In this document: positions 10,221 to 21,415 of the stretch, in pieces | How the letters are laid out: every line of letters begins with the position of its first letter | Position numbering within the stretch: the stretch's first letter is position 1 | Assembly (NCBI GenBank): GCA_030248065.1 | Contig: JASAMV010003192.1 | Location: 1 to 64,000, forward strand | Length of the DNA stretch: 64,000 nucleotides | Source: Rhynchonema sp. JSB1_4 | Taxonomy: Eukaryota; Nematoda; Chromadorea; Monhysterida; Xyalidae | Reading direction: 5' to 3' | The notes under the pieces: generated by a model | Told to the model about the DNA's origin: nothing | The model's database searches: none | Seen by the model: only the letters and a program-made list of their open reading frames with translations | Made by a program: the position numbers and the translations under genes

Positions 10221-13200
10221 TCATGTTTCTATCGGCGGTAACGGTTCCTTCGACCGTTTCTTCACCGGTTTCGACCGTCGTCGACGTGAACCTTTCGGCT
10301 TTTTTGTTTCTGATGTTTCACGCAGGATCAGTGGGTCACCACTGACCGTGGTGCTGCAAAATTGACAAAATAAAATGTAATATTGTGAATACGTGTGATA
10401 GATTTTAGGGGTCACAGTGGTCGTTTATTATTAAAAAAAACCTGACGGATCAAATCATGCCATGGTGGGGAAATGAATGGCAGGAGGGACTGTGTTCAAT
10501 TGGTCGATTTGCAAAACTACATGCACATTTTACAAAATCATGCACATTCTTTCAAAGTTACCTAATTGACACCATCTACATTGTTTGAATTGAGCGACAC
10601 AATCGTAAATCGCCATTTTTGGTCACTGCAAAGAACATTTACTGCAACGGTGTGTAGCAGACAAAACAGCGGGCCCAAACAACGATCTTTTCAAACACAA
10701 CAGCGCCATGAATTGTTGTTTTTCGAGGCATTGTAGGGCAAAACCTACGCCGTCGCTGTTTTGTGACCCGCTATTTTATCCTCCGCTGTTTTGTCCGTAC
10801 CACGGCACAGCGACTCAAAATATTCGTCCAAAAATCTGGAGTGTTACACGGTATGGTGTGATACTCGTCTTGGCAATTCAGGGTCGTTCGGAAGGAAAAT
10901 TGAAATCAAATATGATTATTCGCAATTCCGATTTGAAACCAGAATCCTTATTTTTTAGGTTACGATTTCCGGTTTGAAAACGAGCTTTATTTTAGAAGAA
11001 CACCAACTTTGAGCGCACAAATCATTTGTTTATTTAGTAATCTGACATTCGACACAATTGACTTTGCACGAACCTGTCAGGTCGTGACGAGGCCACTTGA
11101 TCAGGGCTGGTGCTGGACTGGTCCACGTCGACTTCGAGCGTCAACGACTCGGTTTTGTGACTTTTTCGACGACTGACGGCCGATTGCCTTTTTGAATCAG
11201 GGTGATTGCAGTGATGATTCGGTGAGCCGGCTTTGCGCGTGATTTTGCGTTTCACTTCGCCGTCCTCGAGGATACGCGTGACTTGGTAGCGCTCCTGCGT
11301 GTTTACATAGTATTTGTATATATGAACTTTATGAGCGCACCACTGCATTATAGGTACATGCAAACACGCTCTAGTGCAAGCGTATCTATGATGTATAAAC
11401 GCAATTCTACCAGCCGTTTGTCATTTTGTTAATTCTCAGTCTTCTCATAGTCAGAGTGGAATCAAGTCTATGATACAATTGGATTAAAAGTCTGCAAGAA
11501 CATATAATAATTTTCTTTTCAACACCATATACAATACTAACCCTCCGCTGCGCCAAGCGAATGGCCCCTGGAACGTCCGGTATGGCACCTCGAATCAAGT
11601 ACATCAAAACGATCGCTATGTGCTGCAAATCAGCCATATCTTTATCACATTTTAGCCTAACATGGGTATTTTTTCTCGGAACAACTTTCGAGTTGGTCGA
11701 AATTACGAAAAATTAGTATAACATCAATAAATCTCGGAGTTATCGCCAACATCACATTATCAATTGAGAATGGGACTCGTCATCCAAATTTGACATCGAC
11801 TAACCAATCGATCGAATTTACGAAACAATAATTTACCAATGCTCGCTTAAATTTCGGAAAATTTTAAACAACCTAGCCTCAAACACAATGACGAGCGTTA
11901 GTCGATGTTCGACGGTGCACGTTGTCGGTTTGAATAGTTCGTTGCAGAAATTCGACGTGTACGCCACTATGAACGCATTGCTGACCACGCCACAGAAGGT
12001 GACGAATTGAAGAATCGACAGCCACATGCCTACGCAAGTGCGCAAACAAGTTTGTTGCACAGTGTTTGTAGTTGAAAAGAAATGCCGAATAAAGCACATT
12101 AGCACTTTGACTAGCGCCCGCGCCAAATAAACAACTTTTACGCTGGTCGTTTACCACCAACACCCACCAATATTGTGCGCAATGAAGGCGACGGGTCGTC
12201 GATTCCACCACAACAATCGTCGTGCGTCGATTTGCATGTCGACTAGATTGATCAACAAAGCCAATAGTGGGGCGAGGGGGAATGACGCGGCGAACATCTG
12301 AAATCAAGTGCACCTTCAGAGGTGTTCCGTGTCTCATCCAATAAGATGCCGAAGTTTCTTGGAAAAAATCAGCTTGCACTTCTGTGCGCAAGTGAGATGT
12401 TTCATAACACCCATAAGATATCAATGCACATCTGCTCCCATTTCTTTTATATGGATCATGTGACCAAGTGCAGCATTCGCACTGACGATGTCTGGTGCAC
12501 CCCCTTCTGTGAAAGCAGGACGAAACGGGACAAGACACACTGTTGTTTGTTACACCAGCATTGAGGTAATGATTGATGCCAACGTCGCGCGTTTGTGTGC
12601 CGTACCAACCACACAGTTCGGTGGGGGACATCGGTGACACGGGAGTTATGAAAACAAAACATTTTGGCCGATAACGAGGTTCCACGTCATGCTGCTTGTG
12701 TAAAGCTGACCCCAAAAGCAAAAGGTGGGCTCAGCCGGGGATTGAACCCGGGACCTCGCGCACCCAAAGCGCGAATCATACCACTAGACCACTGAGCCGA
12801 CGTATTTTGACGTCAATTTGTTCATATAAATACTACGCACGGGAATTAAAGAGAGACACAGGAGACGCACAATATTATCGGCGGCATTATGTGAACTTCT
12901 ACCGCGCATCTGTGACGGGGATAAAACAGTGGGTCGGCGATATAAACACCGCACCGTCAACCAACGCAGTCTTTGTGTGTGTTTGTGTGTTTGCGCACAG
13001 GTGCACATTGAAGGTGCACCTGTATTGACATGTATATGTATGTATGTACTCCAATCTGGGATGCAGCTGTAAGTCTGTCCTTTATCAATCTTGAGCGCAG
13101 CGCGCGAATATAAAACTGCGTAAATCATGATCTATCCCACACTACCTATAGTGTTTCCTTTTTATGCAAGTCAAAAGAAACAAGCTACCCCGCGTAACAA

Positions 13201-16200
13201 CCAACTCCAGCAGGTCAAGACTCAGAAACACAAGAAGATAATTTTTCCTCTTAACCAAACACCACTCCAGAGTGAAATTTCTTTCCCTCCCGCCCGCACA
13301 AACAAAGAAGGAAAAAAAACACAACCCCAAAAGAAACACAAATACCTTGGTTTACCAGCCAGCATGAAATTACATATAGTATTATCTATTATGCACCAGG
13401 TTCTTTCCTTTCCAGTTTGTACCTTTTCAGTTCTAACGCACTCGGTTATTGCAAAGCCCCCTGATTCACTTCGGATTGAGATTTCAAAGTAAAAATAAAT
13501 CCCAACTAAGCCTCCACTTTGTATAAGCATACGAAACCTTACTGAACATTTCTACAGATGGGCGCTAGTTCGTTTTAGCGGACTTACATACGTAGGGTAC
13601 CTGATATCAGTACATTTAAGCCCGCTCGGCTGATTTTTCACACAGGAACCCACCAATATATATCCGAATTGTATGACTTTCTCGGTGTATTCGCCCATCG
13701 TAAAATCCCCACAATCCGGCTTGAGAAAGTCGCGTTCGATTCGGTTCGACGTGTTATCCGATCTTTCCGCTTTTTCCGCTTGCGACATTTTCGTATCGTC
13801 TCCATCCCCGGCTTTGTGTTTGATGCTCGCAATATGTGACGAATTCAGCACTTTGTTCTGTTTGTACTTGATGTGCTTGAACACACGCCAGGTCTTCTTG
13901 AAGTAACTGAAACATCAAACGTGTGTTTTTTGGTGGCATGACAATATTGGTGTTGGCTATTTTCTAGTTTACAGTATTTTTTCTGAAACTGCGTAAAGCA
14001 ATCGAGTTTCAGTTACTTTCAGATTAAAACTGATTTCCGTGCTTCGCTTTCGCATAAGCACGTTTAATCAGAAAGTAACTGAGATTCGATTGCTTTTACC
14101 CAGTCTCAGAAAAAGTACTGTATCGCTTCTAGCTCGTCGCAGGCACCATTTTTCGTCGCTATTTTGCGATTAGTGACGGGGATGGTTTATGGTTGTGCAG
14201 AGTTTACAGATGTGCACCCAACTGCAGTCAAAGCTGACTGAACACATCGGCCATCGAACTATGGGTAAGGTTTCGTGCCCGCTTCTTAATCACCTGACAA
14301 CTATCGGTTTGCGTAAAGTAGATGATGAAACAATTTAAAAAAACAAATGGTAACAATACCCTTTTGGTGTAATTCACTGTAACTACCGGTTCAAATATAC
14401 ATAACCAAGTGCAAATTAATGAAACATCACTAACGGCCAAATGATGTCCTTGAAGAACTTTGGCACAGGCTTGACAAGCATGAGCACAAGCACTTGGAAC
14501 GACAGCAATGACATGCAACTGCCCCGGCTGCATGTGTCCTTGTACTTGGGTCCCCAACCGAGTATACCATTTGTTTGGAAACCCTGAAAAAACATGAAAA
14601 TGAAAAGGGAAAAGTATGTTTCTGCAAAAACAAAAAACTGCTTTTTTCTTAAGAAAAATGTGGAAAATCATCGCTTGGCAATCAGGCCTGTGCGGACAAG
14701 CGCCTTGGTCACGTGACTTTATCAAGGATCGAGATTTACTGATGCCACTAATTTTGAGCACGCGCTTATCTTCTTTCCTTCTTTCCAGGCAGGCAACATC
14801 TACGCTGGTCAAAAATAATGGCGCCTACGAATCACGGAATAATCTAAAAAAACGTAACGCGACCAAAGCACGACCCCGGTCACGATCTATCATCAAGTTT
14901 GACACCGCGGCGGTCAAAACCCAAAACAAAACCGATCGAAACCAACATGCTCTTCTGGTCGAAAGAATGCGATATAGAACAGAGAGGCGTAGGTGTTGAC
15001 GAATTGGAAGGCGAACAACTTGATGATCAGGGAATCGTTGAATTGCGATTGGGAACGGTGATTTTCTGCAACAGATAATTTCACAATTTTCGATAAATTC
15101 AATCTACCATGCTGTGCGCATAAACATAAACTTTTCCACTTTAACGTAGGTACAGTATGTACAGTATGTATTTGGAACGAACCCCATTCAGTTAATTTTC
15201 TCGCGAAGAATTCATACAACCGCCCGAGCAGCATGATTGAGGTAGCATTCAGGAAGGTTGGAATCATCGTGGTGAAAAATAGACAGGTCAGAGGATTCGC
15301 GTTGGTGGGTGCGTCATCCGACGTCGCGTTCGCACTGGTCGTGCAGTTGAACTTGACGCGCATCGTCACCTGAAGAGTGGGCCGGGCTTATATTGATGTC
15401 GTCAACGCATCTCATCGACTCAGCCCTAATGCCGTAGGGTGACCCAAGAAGTACGGAAACACTTTTGTGAGACTTAGATCTCAACCGTTATTGCATGTGG
15501 ATCCATTTTTGTGTTCGAAAGCATGGGCGATCTATAGTTTCTTGTGTTAAAATTTGGTGTGGTCAGGTGAAAGTGCTTTGACGAATGACCGGAATAGAGT
15601 TTTGTGAAGGTGGTCTCTTCGCACGATGTTTTTTTCGCACGCGCTTGTAACAGGCCACGTTGGCGCCGATTTGCCTCAAGCCTCCGTAACTTACTCAACA
15701 AAGCACGTGAGGAGAGGCCAAATTTTAACACAAAAACCAGAACGCCTACGCTTTCAAGCGCAAAAGTGCATCAACATGCAATAACGGCCGAAATCTATCC
15801 TGACAGAAGGGTTTCCGCACTTTGTGGGTCACCCTATATAGTATGTTCGTCGCAGTTGTTCAGGGCTGCTTCAGTTGACGACCAGAGTTGACCATTTGCG
15901 TTGAGGATGAAAGACTTAGTCCGAGTTAGGGATCGATTGATTTTGATACACGTTCACCCCGTCCACTTTCTGTTTGTGACTTTTGTGACCTGATTTTCGT
16001 TTGCTACTTTTGACCGCATAGAATGGTTTCCGTTTCATAACAGTCCAGAGGCGGTATACAGAAAATGTTTCAACGCCTTGACAACAGCAGTCATCGTCGT
16101 GGATGATGACCAACAGGTCGACAACGTGGCTCGAAACATGCGTGTTACTTGATGGCTGCAGTTGCGATGAAACATTTGTTGTATACTTTCTTTGGACAGC

Positions 16201-19200
16201 GAATAAAATGAAAGACTATGTACATCAACAGCATATTGGGAACGAAGAATTCTCACCATGCAGTTTATCACCCGGGATTGATCTATCATCTTTTGTGCGA
16301 AGCTCGTCCACAAGACAGCGGCACATAGTGTACTTGAAAGTGGCCATAGTACAAGACAGTCGACAAAAGCATCTTAAATGAGCTGCCCATACACTATATT
16401 CTGATGGTCCCTGACAATCAGACCCAGTGTCAAAACGAGACGTCTCTAAAGATTGGTTGATGTTTCACACCTTGTATAAGATGACAGCAGTGACACTGAG
16501 AATGACGATGCTCACGGCAACGCTCACGACCAGAATCGATACGACGAACTTGCGTAGTCGACGCCATGGTGGATACACCCATGTCCATTCGCCCGTTATT
16601 GGGTCCTGTATGCGTTACGGTGGGTTACAGTAAGTGGCGGGGTACTGTACTTGAGTGATTACTGTAACTGACGATAGCCGATGGATTACGGTTGTGATCG
16701 GCTACTGCAAACTAAAGTTACATACGATAGTACATACAGTTGGGTTACTGTACGTTTCAGGTTACGGTCACAAAACCAAATAACGCTTTATTTCTAAACG
16801 ACAATAACCTCCTCCTGCTGTGTGCCAAAGAATTCGGGTCGATCCGGTTCAGCGTGATCGTACGTGTCGCAGTCCCACTGATACGCCAGTGTGTACCGAT
16901 TGCGTTTCCAAATCTCAAGGAATAAAGCACCTGAAAAACGATTTCGGACCGAATTTTTTATAAGGCCAGGTTTGCAGACGATATTCCGGTGCACCACCCC
17001 CTTCTGTGAAAACAGGTCGAAATCGGGCAACCAGAACTACATAAGCTGCACAATTACCACAGTCAAAAAAACAAATAACAAAATGACGCGCACCCCACAG
17101 ACAAATTGCCATGGCGAAAAAGGCACTGTAGATGTTGTCGAACGCGTGACGTATGATGCTCAGTACATCTTCACTCCATTCTGATACCCTGAAATGACAA
17201 GGCGATGTTTCATTGTCATCTCATTCATGCGTGTACGTGATGGAAACAGCGATGTGAAACATCAGCCACCCACCGGTTCGTCTGACACCCGCTGTCAATA
17301 ACTGTGGCGTTGGTCTGCGTGCTGCATGGAGATATGAACCCGGAAATACTGCAAAATAGAACGCGTTTGATGACAAACATATTGCAATAAGAATAGGGAA
17401 ACCTAAAAATGTTTTCATGAAGTCACCGGCCAAACCCAAAAAGCTTTTCAGCCTCATCAACTTCAAGATACGCATAGCTGCGCACACAATGTGTGTTCTT
17501 CACAACTCTTGCTATCCGGTGCATTCACACCAACGATGACCTGGTACACTGCCCGTCTGGGAGACAATCGACCGTTCAAACGGCACATTTCTAGATGCAA
17601 GTCCACTTGCCAGTTTGGCAGACAACCTGGAGATGGCTAAAATTACTCAAAAGTCAACCACCAATCCCCCACCTGATAACGAGTCCGTAAATGAACACAG
17701 CAAGTCCTGCCAGTGACGGCACCCACAGCACAGTCACGAAAGTGCCCACCCAGGCAAAATAGAGCGCGATTTTCTCGCCGAAATAATTGCGAACTTTCCA
17801 AAGTGGTTGGAACTTCCACCATACCGTCCATGTTTTGGTCATGTCTGCGCGGGCGTCACCATGCCAGTGGGATACCTTGGGCACGGATAAAAGAGCGGTA
17901 GAAAAAACAGGGTTGAGCCCTATAAACTTAGGCGTAGTTAGAGCTCCATTAACATTACAATATTTTTCTTTTTCGATAATTTCTTCCGTTCACAACAAAT
18001 CTTTTGTCATACTCTTGCATCGTTACGTAGGTATTGCTTTCGGTGACATGAACCCCGCACGCAAGTACGGACTCACTTTAGCATGTCATGAAAGCTGTGA
18101 TAAAACCCGTACCTCCTTGGCGAATTTCTGCGGTTCGTCCTCTTTGAGTTGTTTGTGATACGGATCGAGCGCAGACGGGTCGTGGATGACAAACGAATCC
18201 GTGTACGCTTTCTTCATGCGAAGATACAGCAACCCTGAAGATATATACACATTGAAGATATTCTGACATAAAGGTGTTGTATTTTGAATTTGACGTTGGC
18301 CGAATCAGTACGTGCGTGCTTTCTCGTCTCATTGTGCCACCGCGTGCGGCCATCTGGTGCATTCACACTGACGATGACCTGGTGCACCCTTCGCTTGTGA
18401 AAAACGGCTGCGAATACCATTAAAAATGCGATGTTTCACCTCGTTTCTTCAAATTATCAGCAGCCACATTCGTAATCTCATCGTTGTCCCTCAATCGATC
18501 GTTAATGTTGATATTGATCAAAATGTTGTGCACCAAGAAGCTCCGGGTGGCGGTGCGAAAAAATGTGGCCGAGTCGTCTGACCCGTCGTACAAATGCAGC
18601 TTGGTGTGCTCGAACGGGGCAGAGACGAAATCGACTGGAAATGTGTGATGATTGAAACATTATTTTATTTGAAAATGATGATGTCAGATATACTGTAACA
18701 ATCACGCGGTGTTATTGTGGAAATATCTACACTGGACTCAGTTTACGCACCCATGTGCGGAGCGTACGGTAGGACGATGAACACAGTCATCAACGAAGTT
18801 CACCTGGCTGAGCATACGCATTATAGGAAAATGGCTGAACTGTATACAATTTGAAAATCTGAGTATAGTATTGCTAACCCTCATCGTCAGTTGTCATCAG
18901 TTTGATCAATTTTCGCCCGCACGAAATTTTGGTCGGGGGAATTTCGCACTGAAATCGGTGATGTATAAACACATGTAATTCAGCTGACTGTCGAATGATG
19001 AAAAGTCTGCCGAAACATCACGAATTCCTGCCCCGCCCCCTCTCCATACCCACCCCCTTGAGCGGCATTTCAAGTCTGACCCTGTCCGCTTCGATACACA
19101 GTCGTTCGAAAGGACATTGCACTTTGACAAAGGCCATTCTGCCAATGATCTCATGCGTCAACAGCAGTTGTTCTGCTTTCATCTCAGACTCAAACATATC

Positions 19201-19403
19201 CCTCAGAGTCTGTAGACTCAAATCACGATGCGGATACACGAGCACGTAGTCGACGGGCGAGTGCCGACCCATGTTGTCGTTGTCGTCTGCGTTGTCAATG
19301 GCCGCTGATGCGAGCTCACTGAAAATCGTTATTTTTCTGGTTTTTTTTGTTGACCGCTGGCTTTTCTGTCCGTTGCGGCGCTTCGGGTGATTTTTGTCGA
19401 TTC
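10221..19403 (-). CDS. Anoctamin (TMEM16 family) membrane protein, 16 exons found, first exon missing
   Basis: Anoctamins are ten-helix Ca2+-regulated chloride channels or lipid scramblases. Exons: 19403-19050, 18634-18440, 18234-18113, 17875-17673, 17188-17094, 16930-16809, 16605-16471, 15369-15183, 15065-14947, 14583-14435, 13906-13654, 12297-12168, 12029-11878, 11622-11542, 11294-11074, 10353-10221; phase is kept throughout, for about 883 residues. The first two exons form the cytosolic dimerisation domain (VDYVLVYPH). Then come [71 protein letters not shown] and RGAIPDVP, all family landmarks. The helix 7-8 acidic residues that bind Ca2+ (E-Y-T-E, and D with IDAR) are kept; the Asn before the LYE motif of helix 6 is Gly. 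The tail is basic (SRRRRSKP). The start Met must lie upstream of 19403. The junction 11878/11622 needs a GC donor. Subfamily and channel versus scramblase role are unresolved. Confidence 0.92.
12727..12798 (-). tRNA. tRNA-Pro (anticodon UGG)
   Basis: The minus strand folds into a complete 72-nt tRNA: acceptor GGCTCAG pairs with CTGAGCC, with discriminator C. The A box is TGGTCTAGTGG and the B box is GGTTCAATCC. The anticodon stem CGCGC/GCGCG encloses the loop TTTGGGT, giving UGG. A TTTT pol III terminator follows about 4 nt later. It lies inside an anoctamin intron (13653-12298) in the same orientation as the host gene. It has no intron. Confidence 0.95.
13970..14122. repeat. Imperfect hairpin element in anoctamin intron
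   Basis: TACAGTATTTTTTCTGAAAC at the left pairs with the complement of CTCAGAAAAAGTACTGTA at the right, and AAGCAATCGAGTTTCAGTTA with its diverged complement. Stem arms are about 60 bp around a short loop. It is probably a foldback MITE; no certain target duplication. Confidence 0.6.
14680..14910. repeat. Dispersed repeat with TGATGCCACTAA and GCTGGTCAAAA blocks
   Basis: Blocks TCAAGGATCGAGATTTACTG, GATGCCACTAATTTTGA, CTACGCTGGTCAAAA and ATCATCAAGTTTGACACCG occur in the same order in copies near 4340-4450, 19660-19892 and 33190-33400. It lies in an anoctamin intron. It is probably one non-autonomous family; ends not defined. Confidence 0.5.
15437..15834. mobile_element. Tc1/mariner-like foldback MITE with TA duplication
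   Basis: GGGTGACCCA at the left and TGGGTCACCC at the right are inverted, flanked by TA at 15435-15436 and 15835-15836. The inverted arms extend far inward (for example CCGTTATTGCATGT against ACATGCAATAACGG). The 398-bp element lies between the anoctamin exons at 16605-16471 and 15369-15183. No coding capacity. Confidence 0.75.
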
Positions 19404-21415
19404 CTACAACGTGCAATTTTGAAAGGCCCCTTTAAAAGTTAATGATCGAAGCTGCATCCGGTCACTTTTTGTGTGATGCGACTATACGGTGGTCAATTCA
19501 GTTGCATTGAGCAAAAGTAAAAAAAGCATCCTTGCCTTAAGTAAAAAACCCATCGCGGCTATAATCAACAAGCTTGGTAATGGACTTTCGAGTTGAATAG
19601 CTGTATGCAAAACAAACCAGCGATTCAAGAGTGTAAGTCCTGCATAGAAAGAGCGATATCAAGCTGTAGGTGATCGTGATTGAATCGGATCGTACTGGAC
19701 TTGCCTTGGTTGCTTGCGAGCTTTTGCATTAAGGATACACTGATTTAGTGATGCCACTAACTTTGTTCCAAACGAAAACTACAAAACGAACAACTTCACG
19801 CAGACCGAATTTGATGTTCTAGATCTCTTTGTATCCTTAATGCAATAGGCGCACGTGACCAAGGCAGGTCCGATGCAATCACCAAGCTTGACACCGCCCT
19901 GTGTGAATGCAGCTGAGCCGCACCCACGCAATGAATAGTCTCTACTCTGGGCACGCAATGTTGGTCAAGTTATGAAAATTCGTCCTGGATTATCTCTGAA
20001 ACACACATGCACACACACCTGGCTACATTCCCACAAACTGGTAATGGCATGATAGTTCAGTACAGCTGTTTCAAAAAGTCCGGGGACCTACTGTAATCGT
20101 ATGGTACAGTTCCATAATATATGGACCAGAACCCAAAACGAGAAATAATTTTGCGTCATACCTCATTATATAATGTCACCCTCAACCAATCATATGTAGG
20201 TCTAAGCAACCGTAACCAACCTAATTATGTTTTGTGTCCGCTCTTCCTCACTACCGGCCATGCTGGTGCTGTGGGTCTCATCAGTCTGCAGTTGCTTGTC
20301 ACTTAACACCTCGGACTCCAATAAAGCCATCGCGCTTGTACCCTGGGTTGGCGCGCTCACAATATGGGATAATTGTGCACACCTACGGGTGCGAAGTTAC
20401 TGTCGTCATCATTTCCTTTTTTGAGACGACTCGGGACGCCACTTGCCAGTAGACATCAAGCCTCAATATAAAATAGTCTGTTTCCTTGAACAACCAGGCA
20501 TTTCAAGTTCGAAACTTTGGTAAGTTAATATGAAATTACTGCCTAGAGATATAAATTCGCGGCTTTGCCAACGCACTGAAGCGCATGACAATCATAAGCT
20601 ATATCTGATGCATTCAGCGACCCAAAAAACCGAGTAAAAACTGTGCGGCTTCCCGGTGCGCTCAGATGGTCACCTTCCATAACAAATATTCAAACAACAC
20701 GTATGGCCTACATAGTGGCGCATAGTCATGCCATATTGTATACGTACAGTACCTACACTCTGATAAATCCTGGATAATAGTGTCCCAGAGTGCTGTTTTG
20801 TTGTGTTGCTTAGCGCCGGGCCCTAATTCCATGCGTGTCACAATTAGCAGCTGGCCTTTATTCTTGTGATGTATGTACAGTATGTACATATGCACGTCTG
20901 TGTAGAAGCCAGCCAAAATGTTATGTAGCTGGGTATCCCCATGTTTTGCGTAATAGAACAGAAGACCTCACAAGTGTATGGGTTTCGCAATGGATTGGAA
21001 CAGTGTGCTAAACAAAGTGAGCTTTCAGGTGTGTTCCTGCTTTGTTTGAAGTAAACGCACTTGAAGAACATTTTAACATGCCCATAATGGGGAGCGAAGA
21101 ACATAGCAAAACGGCGGGCTTTCAAATAGAAGCAAACCGCGAAAACCTTAAGCACATAGTCTGATGGCAAACTTAGCGTTATGACGTATAGGTTTGTGTG
21201 TGTGTGTGTACTTTAGAAATTTCCATAACAATACAACCACAATTGAAAGAACATGCATACAATAGATGATGTGCATCTGTCGCAAAAGCACATAAACCAT
21301 ATTTTGTGGGTTGAACATTTGACACGGTGAAGAAAAACTGGACGGTACGATTTGAAACGCGCGGTCAGAATAAAAAAGCAGCGAATTTTTTTAATGTTTA
21401 CATGTCCTACTGAAG
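19404..21415. other. Intergenic region between astacin and anoctamin genes
   Basis: The missing first anoctamin exon and its promoter should be here, but I could not identify a start codon exon with confidence. A foldback repeat lies at 19660-19892. The rest shows no conserved coding sequence on either strand. Confidence 0.5.
19660..19892. repeat. Foldback repeat with inverted TTGCATTAAGGATAC arms
   Basis: Left arm blocks GGTGATCGTGATTGAATCGG, ACTTGCCTTGG and TTGCATTAAGGATAC match the complement of the right arm (GTATCCTTAATGCAA, CCAAGGCAGGT, GATGCAATCACCAAGCTTG). The arms are about 60-80 bp. The same blocks appear as single arms near 4340-4450 and 33220. Confidence 0.6.

Noticed and set aside
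17221..17487. Hydrophobic minus-strand frame as an extra anoctamin exon
   Set aside because: The exons at 17673 and 17188 join directly in phase with a continuous family alignment; the frame has no family match.
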